NCBI RefSeq assembly: GCF_001427665.1
Contig: NZ_LMHC01000024.1
Span: forward strand, 222,970 to 286,969
From: Caulobacter sp. Root655
GTDB lineage: Bacteria; Pseudomonadota; Alphaproteobacteria; Caulobacterales; Caulobacteraceae
DNA: 64,000 nucleotides
Reading direction: 5' to 3'
How positions within the stretch are numbered: the first letter of the stretch is position 1; every line of letters begins with the position of its first letter. The notes beneath the pieces were generated by a model, which saw only the letters and a list, made by a program, of their open reading frames with translations, had not been told where the DNA came from and did no database searches. Made by a program: the position numbers and the translations under genes. Shown piece after piece: positions 17,407 to 27,414 of this stretch.

Positions 17407-18237
17407 TCAGCGGCAGCCGCGTCCCCGCAAACCGTCCATGGCGACGGCCAACCGACCGCCCAGTTGTCTCTGGGCTTCTGTCGTCAGGTGAAGCTCGTCT
17501 TCCTTGCGGGGCAAGCCCTTGGCCGACACCATGTCGACGCATGAAGGCGGACGCTCCGCTTGGGCGGCCTGGATCCCTGACCAGGCAGGATAGGTCTTCG
17601 GCGCGCTGACCTCTGGCGAAGGCGGATCGGCCAGTTGGACCATCACGACCGGCAGGCGATCGTCGCCTAGATCCAGGCGAAACCGAGCGACCAGCGCCTC
17701 GAAGTCGGATCGCCAGACGCTGGCCGTTTCCGGACGTCCCGCGTCGGTCTCGCCCTGGTACCAGAGGATGCCCGCCACGTGGCCGCCGACCGCCCGCGCC
17801 CTGGCCAGACACGCGCCATACAGGGTGTCGCGGCGGTCGGAGGGCGTCCACTCTTCCATCGACGAGCCGCCCTTGGCGCAAGGCACGAGCAGCACCGAAC
17901 CCCCGTGCATCCGGCGAAGCGCACGCGCGAAGAACAGGCCTGGACCGACGGCCGCCTTGGGGTCGGCGGAGACGGCGTCCACCTGCCCGGCCGCATCATC
18001 GAGCGGATCCAAGGCCACGCGCCATTGTTCGTCATTGCCGTAAAGCTGGATGGCGGGATCGGCGGTCCGCTCCTCCGGCATCAGGTCCGCCAGCAGACCG
18101 CGCCCCGACATGTTGGACTGTCCGGCCAGCAGGTAGATTTCTGGACCTGCCTTGGCGTCGACGATCGTCGTCATGGCCGTCGCCGCCGCGACGCAGGCCA
18201 GAAGGCCCAGCCGCCGGCCGATGGATCGATATCGCAT
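17407..18237 (-). CDS. Carbohydrate esterase, sialate O-acetylesterase/CE6-like
   Basis: 276 residues from ATG 18237, with GGGAG about 8 bases upstream. A signal peptide covers about 28 residues. The SASA/CE6 SGNH domain shows block I IYLLAGQSNMSGRG with the nucleophile Ser near residue 41, CAKGGSSMEEW, and GILWYQGETDA. The C-terminal DELHLTTEAQRQLGGRL supplies the catalytic Asp-x-x-His type segment. It probably removes acetyl groups from plant cell-wall sugars. It is the second gene after the GH2 at 18250, with a 12-base gap, so the two should be expressed together under the operator at 21393-21423. Confidence 0.85.
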   Translation of the reverse strand: MRYRSIGRRLGLLACVAAATAMTTIVDAKAGPEIYLLAGQSNMSGRGLLADLMPEERTADPAIQLYGNDEQWRVALDPLDDAAGQVDAVSADPKAAVGPGLFFARALRRMHGGSVLLVPCAKGGSSMEEWTPSDRRDTLYGACLARARAVGGHVAGILWYQGETDAGRPETASVWRSDFEALVARFRLDLGDDRLPVVMVQLADPPSPEVSAPKTYPAWSGIQAAQAERPPSCVDMVSAKGLPRKEDELHLTTEAQRQLGGRLAVAMDGLRGRGCR

Positions 18238-18249
18238 CGCGCCTACTCC

Positions 18250-21200
18250 CTACGGCCGCCGATAGAGCTCCGCCTCGATGATGCCCAGACCACCGCCCGC
18301 CGCAACCTTCTCGGCGCCGGTATCCAGCCCCGCCTTGGCGCCGGTGATCTCGACGATTTTACCGAAGGCGTCGCGGTCGACGGTGGGGCCGGTCAGGGCG
18401 ATGCGCAGCTTGCGCCCCTTCACCGGCTTCAGCGGCAGGGTGGCGTAGCCCAGGCTCTTGGCTGGCTCGCCCTCATAGACCGTGACGCCGTCCATGGTGA
18501 TGCGCAGCGGATAGGAGCGCAGGCGCCAGCCGATCATCTTCAGGACCACCTCGTTCAGCACCTGGGGCTTGTCGAGCTGGTACTCGATCCAGGCTTTGGC
18601 CAGTTGGCCGTCGCTGGCCCAGTGGGTGGTCTCGTCGTCGTCCTGGGCTAGGCCGACGGTCGCCGGGTTCGAGCCGGCCACCGTCGCGGCGGGCTTCACC
18701 ATCACCCGGCGGACCCTGAACGACGGCGTCGAGGGCGTCGGGCCGCGCGCCAGGCTAACCGGCAAAGGCCTGTCGATCGCCGCCGGCGTCGCGACGTCCA
18801 GCGTCAAGGTCGCGGGCTTCAGGCCCTCGGCCTGGGCGCTCACCGTCACCTTGCCCGCGTCCAACGTCGAGCGCAGGGCCACGCGGTTGATCCCGGCCTC
18901 GACCGGCAGGTCACGCGACAGGATGTAGTTGTCGTCGCCGCGCGAAGCGCCAGCATAGGACGTCACGCCATCGACGGTGTGCGCCCCGGTTGCGACATTG
19001 CCCGGCGTGGAGGCCGGCGCCTGCGTCGGCTTGGCGGCGGCCTTGGAGTCGCCCTGGGCGATGCCGCCGCGCCATTCGACGGGACCGGAGACGTCGAACT
19101 TCACCAGATCGAGCGCTGTGGGCACACGCCGTCCCTCGGCGTCGACCGCCTCGACATCGACCAGGGCGATATCGGCCGCGTCGGCCCGCCAACCTAGCGG
19201 ACTGACATGCGGCGTCAGACGCAGAGCCACGGCCGGGCCGGTGGTCACGACCTCATCTGACGACGCGACCTTGCCACCGGCGTCGCGGCCGACCGCGCGC
19301 AGCGTTCCCGGGGCCCAGGCCACGGCCTTGAAGGTGAACAGGAAGCCGTCCGACTTCACGCCCTGGCCCAGAGACTTGCCGTTCAGCAGCAGCTCGACGC
19401 TGTCGGCGCTGGAGACCACCAGCATGTCCTTCACCGTACCCGGCGCGTAGTTCCAGTGACCGATCAGGTGGGTGCGGGGCGTCTCCACATCGACCCAGCC
19501 GTCCCACATAACCTGGTGGGCGTAGAAGCCCTCCTTTGGCAGGCGCATGGCGTCGACCTCGCCGCTGCGACGATAGTTGTTGTCGCCGCGGAAGTGGGTG
19601 TTGCTGTCGGAGAAGATGATGTTGACCCCGCCCGAGCTGACACGGTCGCCGCCACCGGGACGCTCGCGCCAGTAGTCGAACCACCGCCGCACGTCCTCGA
19701 CCGCGTGGCTGTCCTGGTTGCGGTTGTAGTCGGGGCTGTCGATGTGGAACGGCGGGGTGAAGTCGTCCTGGAACTTCCGCGCCGCCTCGTCGCGGGAATA
19801 TTCCATGGCCCAGACCGGCTTGGTGGCGCTCTTGTTGATGTAGAGCATCTCGCCGCCGTATTCGGCGACCTTGCTGGACAGCATCTCGCGTGAGCCGATG
19901 GCGCGGCCGCCGTGCGGGTCGAACTGGTCGCGGACGGCCTTGAGCTGCGCCATGTGCTCGTCGCTGATGTTCTCGTTGCCGCCCTCATAGAACAGGATCG
20001 AGGGGTTGTTGCGGAAGGCGACGATAGCGTCGCGCATCACTTCGATCCGCTGCTCCCAGCGGCGACCGGTGACATCGCTCTCGGCGTCGCCGGCCGGCAT
20101 GGCCTGGGGCAGGCCCACGCGGTCGGCCGACCGCACGTCCCGGGCCGCCGGGGTGATGTGCATCCAGCGCACCAGGTTGCCGCCGCTCTGCACCATCAGG
20201 CCATTGGAGAGATCGCTGATCCACGGCGGGATGTCGGTCCCCAGGGCCGGCCACTCGTTGCTGGTGCGCTGGGCATAGCCGTGCACCTGCATGACCCGGT
20301 CATTGAGGAAGATCATGCCGTTGCGGAACGCGGTCTTGCGAAAGCCGGTGCGGGTGACGACCTCGTCGACCGTCGCGCCGTCCTCAACCAAGGCGGTGCT
20401 TACCGCATAGAGATAGCCGTAACCCCAGCTCCAGAAATGGAGGTCCTTCAAACGGGCCTCGGCGGTGACCATCCGCGTCTCGCCCGGCGCCAGGGTGACG
20501 GTCGGTCCGGCCAAGGCGCCCGCCGGCTTGCCATCGACGTCGTGCAAGGTCACCCGGTAGGCGAAAGTGCGCGGCCGGGCGGAGTCGTTGCGCACCTGAG
20601 ATTCGGCATGGACTCGCGCCGCTCCGCCCCTGATGTCGAATTCGTCGGCCCAGACATAGACCCCGGTCGTGCCGAGGCTGGAATAGAGCGGCAGGGTCTG
20701 GTGCAGGTCGCCGGTCAGGTGCAGTCGCACGGCGCGGTGTATGCCGCCGTAGTTGACGTTGAAATTGCTGTTGTTCCACTGGAACCCGCTACCGCTGGCT
20801 CGCTCTTTGTATTTCCAGTCGCTGTCGACGCGCACAGCGACGACATTGACGTAGGGCGCGGGCCGCAGCAGACGGCTGGCGTCGACGCCGAAGGCGGTCA
20901 CGCCGTTCTCGTGCCCGCCGGCCAGCACGCCGTTGACATAGACGTCGCCAGCCTGGCGCACGCCCTCGAATTCCAGGATCGCCTTGCCGCCAACCGCGGG
21001 TCCCGCTCGGTTCGACGGCAGGACGAAGCGCTTGCGATACCAGGTCACGCCGGTTTTCAGGTCATGGATATCGACCTTGAAGGCCGCGTCCTCATTGAAG
21101 GCGCGCGGCAGGGTGACGAGCTTCCAGGCTGCGTCGTCGAAATCGACGCGCTCGGCCCCGGCAAGGTCACCGGCCACCATCCGCCAGCCGTCGTTGAAGG

Positions 21201-21303
21201 CTTGGTCGACGCGGGAGCCGGCCGCCGCCTGAGCCCCAGCCAGACCTACGCCTAGCACCAGGAAGAGCCAGGGAAGAATCCATCGGGTCGCGATGCGCGG
21301 CAT
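18250..21303 (-). CDS. Secreted glycoside hydrolase family 2 with C-terminal F5/8-type binding region
   Basis: 1017 residues. ATG 21303 is preferred over the upstream in-frame ATG because GAGG sits just before it and the signal peptide (ILPWLFLVLGVGLAGAQA) then begins properly. The GH2 jelly roll, Ig and TIM-barrel order is visible. EGGNENISDEH places the acid/base at Glu444 and WAMEYSRDEA places the nucleophile at Glu501. After the barrel come Ig-like regions, then about 130 residues (DDETTHWASDGQL, EVVLKMIGWRLRSYPLRI) that look like a discoidin-type carbohydrate-binding fold. It acts on beta-linked galactose or glucuronate side chains in the periplasm; the exact sugar is unresolved. It leads the GH2-CE6 operon. 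Confidence 0.86.
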   Translation of the reverse strand: MPRIATRWILPWLFLVLGVGLAGAQAAAGSRVDQAFNDGWRMVAGDLAGAERVDFDDAAWKLVTLPRAFNEDAAFKVDIHDLKTGVTWYRKRFVLPSNRAGPAVGGKAILEFEGVRQAGDVYVNGVLAGGHENGVTAFGVDASRLLRPAPYVNVVAVRVDSDWKYKERASGSGFQWNNSNFNVNYGGIHRAVRLHLTGDLHQTLPLYSSLGTTGVYVWADEFDIRGGAARVHAESQVRNDSARPRTFAYRVTLHDVDGKPAGALAGPTVTLAPGETRMVTAEARLKDLHFWSWGYGYLYAVSTALVEDGATVDEVVTRTGFRKTAFRNGMIFLNDRVMQVHGYAQRTSNEWPALGTDIPPWISDLSNGLMVQSGGNLVRWMHITPAARDVRSADRVGLPQAMPAGDAESDVTGRRWEQRIEVMRDAIVAFRNNPSILFYEGGNENISDEHMAQLKAVRDQFDPHGGRAIGSREMLSSKVAEYGGEMLYINKSATKPVWAMEYSRDEAARKFQDDFTPPFHIDSPDYNRNQDSHAVEDVRRWFDYWRERPGGGDRVSSGGVNIIFSDSNTHFRGDNNYRRSGEVDAMRLPKEGFYAHQVMWDGWVDVETPRTHLIGHWNYAPGTVKDMLVVSSADSVELLLNGKSLGQGVKSDGFLFTFKAVAWAPGTLRAVGRDAGGKVASSDEVVTTGPAVALRLTPHVSPLGWRADAADIALVDVEAVDAEGRRVPTALDLVKFDVSGPVEWRGGIAQGDSKAAAKPTQAPASTPGNVATGAHTVDGVTSYAGASRGDDNYILSRDLPVEAGINRVALRSTLDAGKVTVSAQAEGLKPATLTLDVATPAAIDRPLPVSLARGPTPSTPSFRVRRVMVKPAATVAGSNPATVGLAQDDDETTHWASDGQLAKAWIEYQLDKPQVLNEVVLKMIGWRLRSYPLRITMDGVTVYEGEPAKSLGYATLPLKPVKGRKLRIALTGPTVDRDAFGKIVEITGAKAGLDTGAEKVAAGGGLGIIEAELYRRP

Positions 21304-21380
21304 GGGATCGCCTCGAATTGGCCAGGCCACTTCCCAACCATTCGCACCAGTGGCTTGACAAGCCGACGCATGTCAAGCAT

Positions 21381-21423
21381 TCTCACAATGTCAGGTAATG
21401 TTCCATATATTGGAATATTACCT
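21381..21423. promoter_or_regulatory. Long palindromic operator upstream of GH2
   Basis: A 31-bp palindrome at 21393-21423 has arms AGGTAATGTTCCA and TGGAATATTACCT around TATAT, with one mismatch per 13-base arm. Its core TTCCATATATTGGAA (21401-21415) is the best copy of the TYYCA-N5-TGRRA motif. A half-site TCTCA at 21381-21385 lies where a second site would start at 20-bp spacing. It is about 90 bases upstream of the GH2 start on the minus strand. Confidence 0.6.
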
Positions 21424-21496
21424 GTGAGCCGGCTTGGCGTTCCGCCCTGTCTCTCCCCATTTTGACTTGCCCGCCTTCTTCCCCCGTTCGGGCGGC

Positions 21497-21516
21497 GGAG
21501 CGCCTTGAGGCGCTCC
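21497..21516. terminator. GC-rich hairpin after CE12
   Basis: GGAGCGCC-TTGA-GGCGCTCC is a perfect 8-bp stem with a 4-base loop, 12 bases after the stop of the minus-strand CE12 gene. The T-rich flank lies on the plus-strand side, so for the minus-strand operon it is a stem without a clean U-run. Confidence 0.5.
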
Positions 21517-21528
21517 GTTTCTTCTTTC

Positions 21529-22368
21529 CTATTCAGGACAGTTCGGACCGCCGAGGATGGGCGGATCCCCGGTCGCGATCGACCGGACATAGACCGACAC
21601 CGGCAACTTCAGGGCGCCCAGACGGGCCGCCGCCAGCGCAGCCGCCAGGCGCGCCCCGCCCTCGTTGATGTGGGTCGTGTCGCTGATCCCATCGGGATAG
21701 CGGGCGATATGATCCTGCGGCGTATAGAGCAGGTAGAGGCTGCGCGAGGCCGCCTCGCCCCGCACCTGCAGCGCGGCCATGCTGTCGGCGTCCAGATCGA
21801 TCAGCGGCGCGCCGGTGCGCTGGGCCACGGCCCGGACCGCCTCGGCATAGGGACCGTGAGCGTCCTGGACCTTGCCATCGACGAACAGATGCTTGGCGAT
21901 CGGGGTCATCAGCACCGGCTGGCCGCCCTTGGCCCGCACGTCGGCCACGAAGCGGGTCAGGTTGTCGGCATAGGCGCCCTGCGGATCGGTGAAGCGGACG
22001 ATCTTCACCCGGTCGGCGTCGTTGTGGCCAAACTGGATCAGCACGGTGTCACCGGGCTTGAGCTGGGCCAGCAAGGCGTCCCACAGGCCCTCCTCGATGA
22101 AGGTCTTGGTCGAGCGGCCGCCGCGCGCCAGGTTCACCACCTCGACGCGGGGGTCCAGCGAGCACTTCAGCACCATGCCCCAGCCCATCTGCGGGTACTT
22201 GTCCGAACCGTAGTTGGCGGCGGTGGAGTCGCTGGCGATCAGGATGCGCGCGACCGGCGCCGGCATGGGCGCCGGGACTGGAACCGGTTGCGGCTCGGGC
22301 GCCGGAGCGGCTTGCGGAGCGCCGGCGATCGCCAGGGCCGCGACGAGGGACAGCAGCAGCCCGCTCAT
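21529..22368 (-). CDS. Rhamnogalacturonan acetylesterase 2 (CE12, SGNH)
   Basis: 279 residues from ATG 22368, whose ATGA overlaps the stop of the lactate dehydrogenase gene. The signal peptide is followed by a proline-rich linker ([17 protein letters not shown]). SGNH blocks are [13 protein letters not shown] with the nucleophile Ser, [22 protein letters not shown], and [10 protein letters not shown] with the Asp/His pair. It deacetylates RG-I like the CE12 at 3296 but lacks that protein's large N-terminal beta domain. It is the last gene of the minus-strand rhamnose operon, tying polymer deacetylation to rhamnose catabolism. Confidence 0.9.
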   Translation of the reverse strand: MSGLLLSLVAALAIAGAPQAAPAPEPQPVPVPAPMPAPVARILIASDSTAANYGSDKYPQMGWGMVLKCSLDPRVEVVNLARGGRSTKTFIEEGLWDALLAQLKPGDTVLIQFGHNDADRVKIVRFTDPQGAYADNLTRFVADVRAKGGQPVLMTPIAKHLFVDGKVQDAHGPYAEAVRAVAQRTGAPLIDLDADSMAALQVRGEAASRSLYLLYTPQDHIARYPDGISDTTHINEGGARLAAALAAARLGALKLPVSVYVRSIATGDPPILGGPNCPE

Positions 22369-23507
22369 CGGGCGGTCTCCGCCAGGATGGAGCGATTGAT
22401 CTCGGCGATGGAATTGACGCCGGTGAGGGCCATGGCCACGCGCATCTCCTTTTCGATCAGGTCGAGAAGCTGGGTCACGCCCGGTCCGCCGCGCGCGGCC
22501 AGGGCGTAGACGAAGGCCCGGCCCAGCAGCACGCCCTTGGCGCCCAGGGCCAGCATCCGTACGACGTCGAGGCCGGAGCGCACGCCGCTGTCGGCCAGCA
22601 CGGTCAGGCGATCGCCCACCGCCTCGGCGATGGCCGGCAGGGCGCGGGCCGACGACAGGACGCCATCCAGCTGCCGCCCGCCGTGGTTGGAGACCACCAC
22701 CCCGTCGGCCCCGATATCGGCGGCGGCCTTGGCGTCTTCCGGATCCAGCACGCCCTTGATGATCAGCGGCCCCTTCCAGAACTCCCGGATCCAGTCGAGG
22801 TCGCGCCAGGTGATCGAGGGATCGAAATTGGCCCCCAGCCAGCCCATGAAGTCCTCGAGACCCGAGTTCTCGCCCAGCACGGGCGCGACATTGCCCAGCG
22901 TGTGCGGCCTGCCCCGCACGCCCACGTCCCAGGCCCAACCGGGCTTGCCGGCGGCCTGGATCAGGCGACGCACAGCGGCGTTCGGCCCCGACATCCCGGA
23001 ATGGGCGTCGCGATAGCGCGCGCCCGGCACCGGCATGTCGACGGTGAAAACCAGGGTCGAGGCCCCCGCCTCCGCCGCCCGGGTCAGCAGGTCCCGCATG
23101 AAGCCCCGATCGCGCAGCACGTAGAGCTGGAACCAGATGGGTGCGCTGCTGGCGGCCGAAACCTCGGTCAGGTCACAGACCGAGACCGTGGACAGGCAGA
23201 ACGGCACGCCCTTGGCGGCGGCGGCCCTGGCCGCCTGGCACTCGCCACGCCGCGCGTACATACCCGTCAATCCGACCGGGGCCAGGGCCACCGGCAAGGC
23301 CTGTTTGACGCCGAACAGGGTGGTGGAGAGATCGGCCTGGGAAACGTCCTTGAGCACCCGCTGTCGCAGGCTGATGTCGGCCAGGTCCGAGACGTTGCGA
23401 CCCAGGGTCCGCTCGGCATAGGCGCCGCCGTCGATATAGTCGAACAGGAAGCGCGGCAGGCGTCGCTTGGCCGCTTCCCGGAAGTCGGTCGTCGATGAGA
23501 CGATCAT
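22365..23507 (-). CDS. lldD: FMN-dependent L-lactate dehydrogenase
   Basis: 380 residues of the alpha-hydroxy-acid oxidase family. Visible motifs are the N-terminal [27 protein letters not shown], the FMN-site [25 protein letters not shown], the active-site [10 protein letters not shown] with catalytic His and Arg near residues 276-279, and [21 protein letters not shown]. It oxidises L-lactate to pyruvate at the membrane. The adjacent L-rhamnose diketo pathway ends in pyruvate plus L-lactate, so this gene completes it; that link is inference from position. It follows the IclR gene at 23570 after 62 bases and overlaps the CE12 start. Confidence 0.92.
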   Translation of the reverse strand: MIVSSTTDFREAAKRRLPRFLFDYIDGGAYAERTLGRNVSDLADISLRQRVLKDVSQADLSTTLFGVKQALPVALAPVGLTGMYARRGECQAARAAAAKGVPFCLSTVSVCDLTEVSAASSAPIWFQLYVLRDRGFMRDLLTRAAEAGASTLVFTVDMPVPGARYRDAHSGMSGPNAAVRRLIQAAGKPGWAWDVGVRGRPHTLGNVAPVLGENSGLEDFMGWLGANFDPSITWRDLDWIREFWKGPLIIKGVLDPEDAKAAADIGADGVVVSNHGGRQLDGVLSSARALPAIAEAVGDRLTVLADSGVRSGLDVVRMLALGAKGVLLGRAFVYALAARGGPGVTQLLDLIEKEMRVAMALTGVNSIAEINRSILAETAR

Positions 23508-23569
23508 GGTTGCTCTCGCGGCTTGGATGGGCCTGTTGCGGGGCTTGCGCGTGCGACGGACGCGAGCGT

Positions 23570-24343
23570 TTAGTCAGGACGCCATCCCAGGTCGATGCTG
23601 ATGGCGCGCGCGGCGGCTCTGACTGGATCGACCAGCGCGGCCATGCGTCCATCGTCCATGTATTGCGGCACGCTGGAGACGCTCAGCGCGGCTACCACCG
23701 CGCCGCTGGCGCCGCGGATCGGAGCCGCCACGCATCGGACCTTGTCGGCGTTCTCCTCGACATCGAACGCCGCGCCCTGGGCCTTGAAGATCTCCATGCG
23801 GCCCATCCACACGACTTCGGCGTCGACGCCCCCTGGCCGGTCTGGATTGTCGTGAAAGGCCGCGCGCCAGGCCGCCTCGCCATCGTCCAGCAGCATGGCG
23901 CGCCCCAGTCCCGTGGAGGCCAGGGGACGCCGCTCGCCGATCACCGACCGGATCTCGACCCGCCGCGAGCCGCGAACCTGATCGACATAGCGGATGTCGC
24001 CCCCTTCGCGGATAGCCAGGTTGACCGCATCGCCGTGGAGACGAGCGAGATCCTCCAGGTAAGGACGCGCCAGCGTGGGCAGGGACAGGTGGGTTCGCGC
24101 GACGGCGTCAAGCTGCAACAGCTTGGCTCCCAATTCATAACCCTTCACGCCCAGTCGAAGGAAATTTCGCTCGACCAGGGCGGCCGCCAGGCGATGGGTG
24201 GTGCTGCGCGTGAGACCAATGCGATCGGTCAACGCCTTCAACGGGATTGGACCGACTTGGGCGACGATATCCAGCAGGTCCAGACCTCGCATCAAGGTCT
24301 GGCTCCCGTGTCCGCCGCCTTCTCGATCAAGTGAATCCGTCAT
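23570..24343 (-). CDS. IclR-family transcriptional regulator 1
   Basis: 257 residues from ATG 24343; the open frame runs back into the upstream SDR region, but the IclR domain begins here. The winged helix-turn-helix spans residues 14-75 ([30 protein letters not shown]). The ligand-binding domain follows ([58 protein letters not shown]). It has the form of KdgR-like regulators of sugar-acid genes. It lies 5 bases after the rhamnose dehydrogenase gene and is 45-50 % similar by eye to regulator 2. It is a candidate for the TYYCA-N5-TGRRA operator. Confidence 0.92.
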   Translation of the reverse strand: MTDSLDREGGGHGSQTLMRGLDLLDIVAQVGPIPLKALTDRIGLTRSTTHRLAAALVERNFLRLGVKGYELGAKLLQLDAVARTHLSLPTLARPYLEDLARLHGDAVNLAIREGGDIRYVDQVRGSRRVEIRSVIGERRPLASTGLGRAMLLDDGEAAWRAAFHDNPDRPGGVDAEVVWMGRMEIFKAQGAAFDVEENADKVRCVAAPIRGASGAVVAALSVSSVPQYMDDGRMAALVDPVRAAARAISIDLGWRPD

Positions 24344-24348
24344 GGACG

Positions 24349-25110
24349 CTATTGTAGGTTCACGAAAGCGCCGCCGTCGACCAGCAGGGCCGCGCCGGTG
24401 ACGTATCTGGCCAGGTCCGAGGCGAGGAAAACGATCGGCCCCGCCAGATCGTCCGGCTCGCCCAAGCGGCCCAGCGGAATTCGGCCGGCCATGTAATCGC
24501 GCTTGTTCTGATCGGCCAGGTCTTCCCTGTTGATCGCCGTCTCGATGGTGCCCGGCAGCACCGAGTTGCAGCGGATGCCGTGTTTGCCCAGGGCGATGGC
24601 GGTGGACTGCATCAGGCTGTGCACCCCGGCCTTGGTCGGAGTGTAGTGGGTCTGCATCTCTCCACCGACCAGGGCGCTGATCGAGCTGACGGCGATGATC
24701 GATCCGCCGTGACCCTGGCGGACCATCTGGTTGGCGGCCGCCTGCACCATGTAGTAGGCGCCGTGTAGGTTGACCCGCAGAGTCCGTTCCAAGATCTCTG
24801 GCGGCATGTCGAGGAAGGCGTGGAAAGGGCAGATTCCGGCGTTGTTGACGAAGACGTCGACCACGCCAAACGCCTCGACGGCCGCCCGAACGAAGACGCC
24901 TGCCGTCGAGGCCTCGGCGACGTCGCCCTTCACGGCGATGGCGCGACGGCCCAAGGCCTCGATCTGGGCGACGGCGTCGGCGGCTCCGGCGTCGTCGCCG
25001 TGATAGTTGATCACCACGTCGGCGCCGTGTCGCGCGCAGCCGATGGCGGCGGCCTTTCCGATCCCCTGCGAGGCGCCGGTCACCAGCACCACCTTGTCCT
25101 TGAGAAGCAT
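24349..25110 (-). CDS. L-rhamnose 1-dehydrogenase (SDR)
   Basis: 253 residues from ATG 25110, with GGAGG five bases upstream. SDR motifs are TGASQGIG, NNAGICPFHAFLDMP near residue 91, SSISALVGGEMQTHYTPTKAG with the Tyr/Lys pair, and the C-terminal LLVDGGAFVNLQ. The CPFH segment, the ALVGG-MQTHYTPTKAG stretch and the VNLQ end match known bacterial L-rhamnose 1-dehydrogenases such as that of Azotobacter. The enzyme oxidises L-rhamnose to L-rhamnono-1,4-lactone with NAD(P)+. It lies between the two IclR genes in one minus-strand operon, divergent from the remaining rhamnose genes. Confidence 0.88.
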   Translation of the reverse strand: MLLKDKVVLVTGASQGIGKAAAIGCARHGADVVINYHGDDAGAADAVAQIEALGRRAIAVKGDVAEASTAGVFVRAAVEAFGVVDVFVNNAGICPFHAFLDMPPEILERTLRVNLHGAYYMVQAAANQMVRQGHGGSIIAVSSISALVGGEMQTHYTPTKAGVHSLMQSTAIALGKHGIRCNSVLPGTIETAINREDLADQNKRDYMAGRIPLGRLGEPDDLAGPIVFLASDLARYVTGAALLVDGGAFVNLQ

Positions 25111-25134
25111 CGTTCCTCCGCTCGAGACGAACAC

Positions 25135-25968
25135 CTAGCGCTTGACGCCAGGCGCCCTCTTCTCGTTCCAGCCCAACTCCATGCCGATGGCGTTGGCGCA
25201 TTCGCGCACGTCGTCGGCAAGCGCCGACATCCGCGCGTCATCCATGTATTGAGCCGCGCCCGAGACGCTGATCGCCGCCACGATCTGCCCACCGGGGCCG
25301 CGCACAGGCGCGGCGACACAGCGGATGCGATCCTCGTTCTCCTCCAGGTCGAAGGCCACGCCACGCTTGGCGTAGCCGCGCATCCATTCGATCCACTGTT
25401 CCTCGCCGGGGCCGCCGGGCGTCGGCGGCCCTTCCTTGCGATAGAGTTCGCGCCAACGCGCCTCGGTGCCGTCCAGCACCAGGGCCTTGCCCAGGCCGGT
25501 CGAACGGATCGGCTGGCGATCGCCCACTCGCGAACTGATGTTGATGCGGCGGCGTCCAGTGAGTTTGTCGAGATAGTGCGCGCGATCGTCGTCCAGCACG
25601 CCCAGGTGCACGGTGTCCTCGAGTTCTTCCCACAGGCGCTCAAGATGTGGCCTGGCCAGGCGTGGCAGGTCCATTTGCTGGCCAGCCAGATAACCCAGTT
25701 CCAGCAGTTTCGAGCCTAGACCGTAGCCTTCGCGCGGCGTCTGTGAGAGCAGGCGCCGTTCGACCAGCGCGGTGGCCAGGCGGTGGGTGGTGCTGCGCGT
25801 CAAGCCCAGGCGTTCGGCGAGCGCGGGCAGGCCGATGGCGCCGGAATCGGCGACGACGTCGAGCAGGTCGAGACCCCGGAAGAGCGTCTGGCTGCCGCTC
25901 GGCCCCTTGACGCGTGAACTGTCTTCCTTCGCCACCGATCCGGCTCCACTTGACGCGTCACGTTTCAT
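25135..25968 (-). CDS. IclR-family transcriptional regulator 2
   Basis: 277 residues. The N-terminal tail of about 25 residues is charged; then the winged HTH ([36 protein letters not shown]) and the IclR effector domain follow (HYLDKLTGRRRINISS, STGLGKALVLDGTE, IRCVAAPVRGPGGQI, AAISVSGAAQYMDD). It is a paralogue of the regulator at 23570 and starts the minus-strand operon. A TYYCA-N5-TGRRA operator half-overlaps its start codon, which suggests autoregulation. The effector is probably an intermediate of rhamnose or galacturonate breakdown (inference). Confidence 0.92.
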   Translation of the reverse strand: MKRDASSGAGSVAKEDSSRVKGPSGSQTLFRGLDLLDVVADSGAIGLPALAERLGLTRSTTHRLATALVERRLLSQTPREGYGLGSKLLELGYLAGQQMDLPRLARPHLERLWEELEDTVHLGVLDDDRAHYLDKLTGRRRINISSRVGDRQPIRSTGLGKALVLDGTEARWRELYRKEGPPTPGGPGEEQWIEWMRGYAKRGVAFDLEENEDRIRCVAAPVRGPGGQIVAAISVSGAAQYMDDARMSALADDVRECANAIGMELGWNEKRAPGVKR

Positions 25969-25997
25969 TTTGTAGCACTCTCTCTCATAATATGATA
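25963..25997. promoter_or_regulatory. IclR-type operator at the divergent rhamnose promoter
   Basis: TCTCATAATATGATA at 25983-25997 fits the motif. A half-site TTTCA at 25963-25967, overlapping the IclR 2 start codon, lies at exactly 20-bp centre spacing. The rest of the 230-base gap to the rhamnonate dehydratase holds no gene; GTCATATGAC at about 26054-26063 is a perfect short palindrome that could serve the rightward promoter. Confidence 0.5.
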
Positions 25998-26198
25998 CTT
26001 AAAGCAAGCGGCGACGGGACAATTCGACCACCCAGCCCATGTCGCGCCACCGTGTCATATGACGTCTTGGGGAGGTAGGCGCGACCGAACGAAGGTTCCG
26101 CCAAGCATGTCGGAGGACCTGAATCTTCCGTCACGCCCTCTTCTTCCTTGAAGTAGATCGCCTCCATCTGGATGCGTTGGGCTGGAGTTGGTTTTCCT

Positions 26199-27377
26199 AT
26201 GCCGTTTCCCCTCATCCGGCAGGTTCGCGCCTTCGTGGTCCGCGGCGGCGGAGCCGATTATCACGATCAGGGTGAGGGTCACTGGATCGACGACCACATC
26301 GCCACGCCGATGTCGCGCTATCCGGAATATCGCCAGAGCCGGCAGAGTTTCGGCATCAACGTGCTCGGCACCCTGGTCGTCGAGATCGAAGCCGCCGACG
26401 GCACGATCGGCTTCGCGGTGACCACCGGCGGCGAGCCGGCCGCCTACATCGTCGAAAAGCACCTGGCCCGCTTCCTGGAAGGCCGCGACCCGACCGAGAT
26501 CGAGAAGATCTGGGATCAGATGTACTTCTCCACCCAATACTATGGCCGCAAGGGCCTGGTGGTGAACGCCCTGTCCGGCGTCGACCTGGCCCTGTGGGAC
26601 CTGCTGGGCAAGCTGCGCCAGGAGCCGGTCTATCACCTGCTGGGCGGCAAGGTTCGCGACGAACTGACCTTCTACGCCACCGGCGCGCGTCCCGACCTGG
26701 CCCAGAAGATGGGCTTCATCGGCGGCAAGATGCCCCTGCACCACGGCCCGACCGAGGGCGAAGAAGGCCTGCGCAAGAACATCGAAGAGCTGGCCACCAT
26801 GCGCGAGCGCACGGGCGAGGACTTCTGGCTGATGTTCGACTGCTGGATGGCGCTGGACCTCAACTACGCCGTCAAGCTGGCCCACAAGGCACATGAATAC
26901 GGCCTCAAGTGGATCGAAGAGGCTCTGAGCCCCGACGACTACTGGGGTTATCGCGACCTGAAGAAGGCGGCGCCGCCTGGCATGCTGGTGACCACCGGCG
27001 AGCACGAAGCCACCCGCTGGGGCTTCCGCATGCTGCTGGAGATGGAATGCTGCGACATCATCCAGCCCGACGTCGGCTGGTGCGGCGGCATGACCGAGCT
27101 GGTGAAGATCTCCAACCTGGCCGACTCGCGCGGCGTCATGTGCATCCCGCACGGCTCCAGCGTCTACAGCTACCACTTCGTCACCACGCGCCATAACAGC
27201 CCGTTCGCCGAGTTCCTGATGATGGCCCCGAAGGCCGACGAGGTGGTGCCGATGTTCCATCCGCAGCTGATCGGCGAGCCCGTCCCGGTGAACGGCAAGC
27301 TCAAGCTCTCCGACGCCCCCGGTTTCGGCGTCGAACTCAATCGCGAGGTCGGTCTGCACCGACCTTACGCCCGCTAA
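26199..27377 (+). CDS. rhmD: L-rhamnonate dehydratase (enolase superfamily)
   Basis: 392 residues from ATG 26199. An in-frame ATG at 26172 would add nine residues but has no ribosome site; GGAG at 26184-26187 favours 26199. It is a close match to RhmD of the mandelate racemase group: [18 protein letters not shown], metal ligands in [24 protein letters not shown] and [12 protein letters not shown], then [15 protein letters not shown], and the catalytic His in [13 protein letters not shown]. It dehydrates L-rhamnonate to 2-keto-3-deoxy-L-rhamnonate. It begins the rightward operon that runs to the transporter at 35430. Confidence 0.95.
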   Translation: MPFPLIRQVRAFVVRGGGADYHDQGEGHWIDDHIATPMSRYPEYRQSRQSFGINVLGTLVVEIEAADGTIGFAVTTGGEPAAYIVEKHLARFLEGRDPTEIEKIWDQMYFSTQYYGRKGLVVNALSGVDLALWDLLGKLRQEPVYHLLGGKVRDELTFYATGARPDLAQKMGFIGGKMPLHHGPTEGEEGLRKNIEELATMRERTGEDFWLMFDCWMALDLNYAVKLAHKAHEYGLKWIEEALSPDDYWGYRDLKKAAPPGMLVTTGEHEATRWGFRMLLEMECCDIIQPDVGWCGGMTELVKISNLADSRGVMCIPHGSSVYSYHFVTTRHNSPFAEFLMMAPKADEVVPMFHPQLIGEPVPVNGKLKLSDAPGFGVELNREVGLHRPYAR

Positions 27378-27414
27378 TTTCCTCGAACGCTAAATCCCCC
27401 GAAAGCGTGAAGTC

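Noticed and set aside
25963-25972. Shared GTTTCATTTT at 3173 and 25962 as an extra operator word
   Set aside because: At 25962 it overlaps the IclR start codon (ATGAAAC on the minus strand), so the ten-base match may be chance; only the half-site reading at 20-bp spacing is kept.
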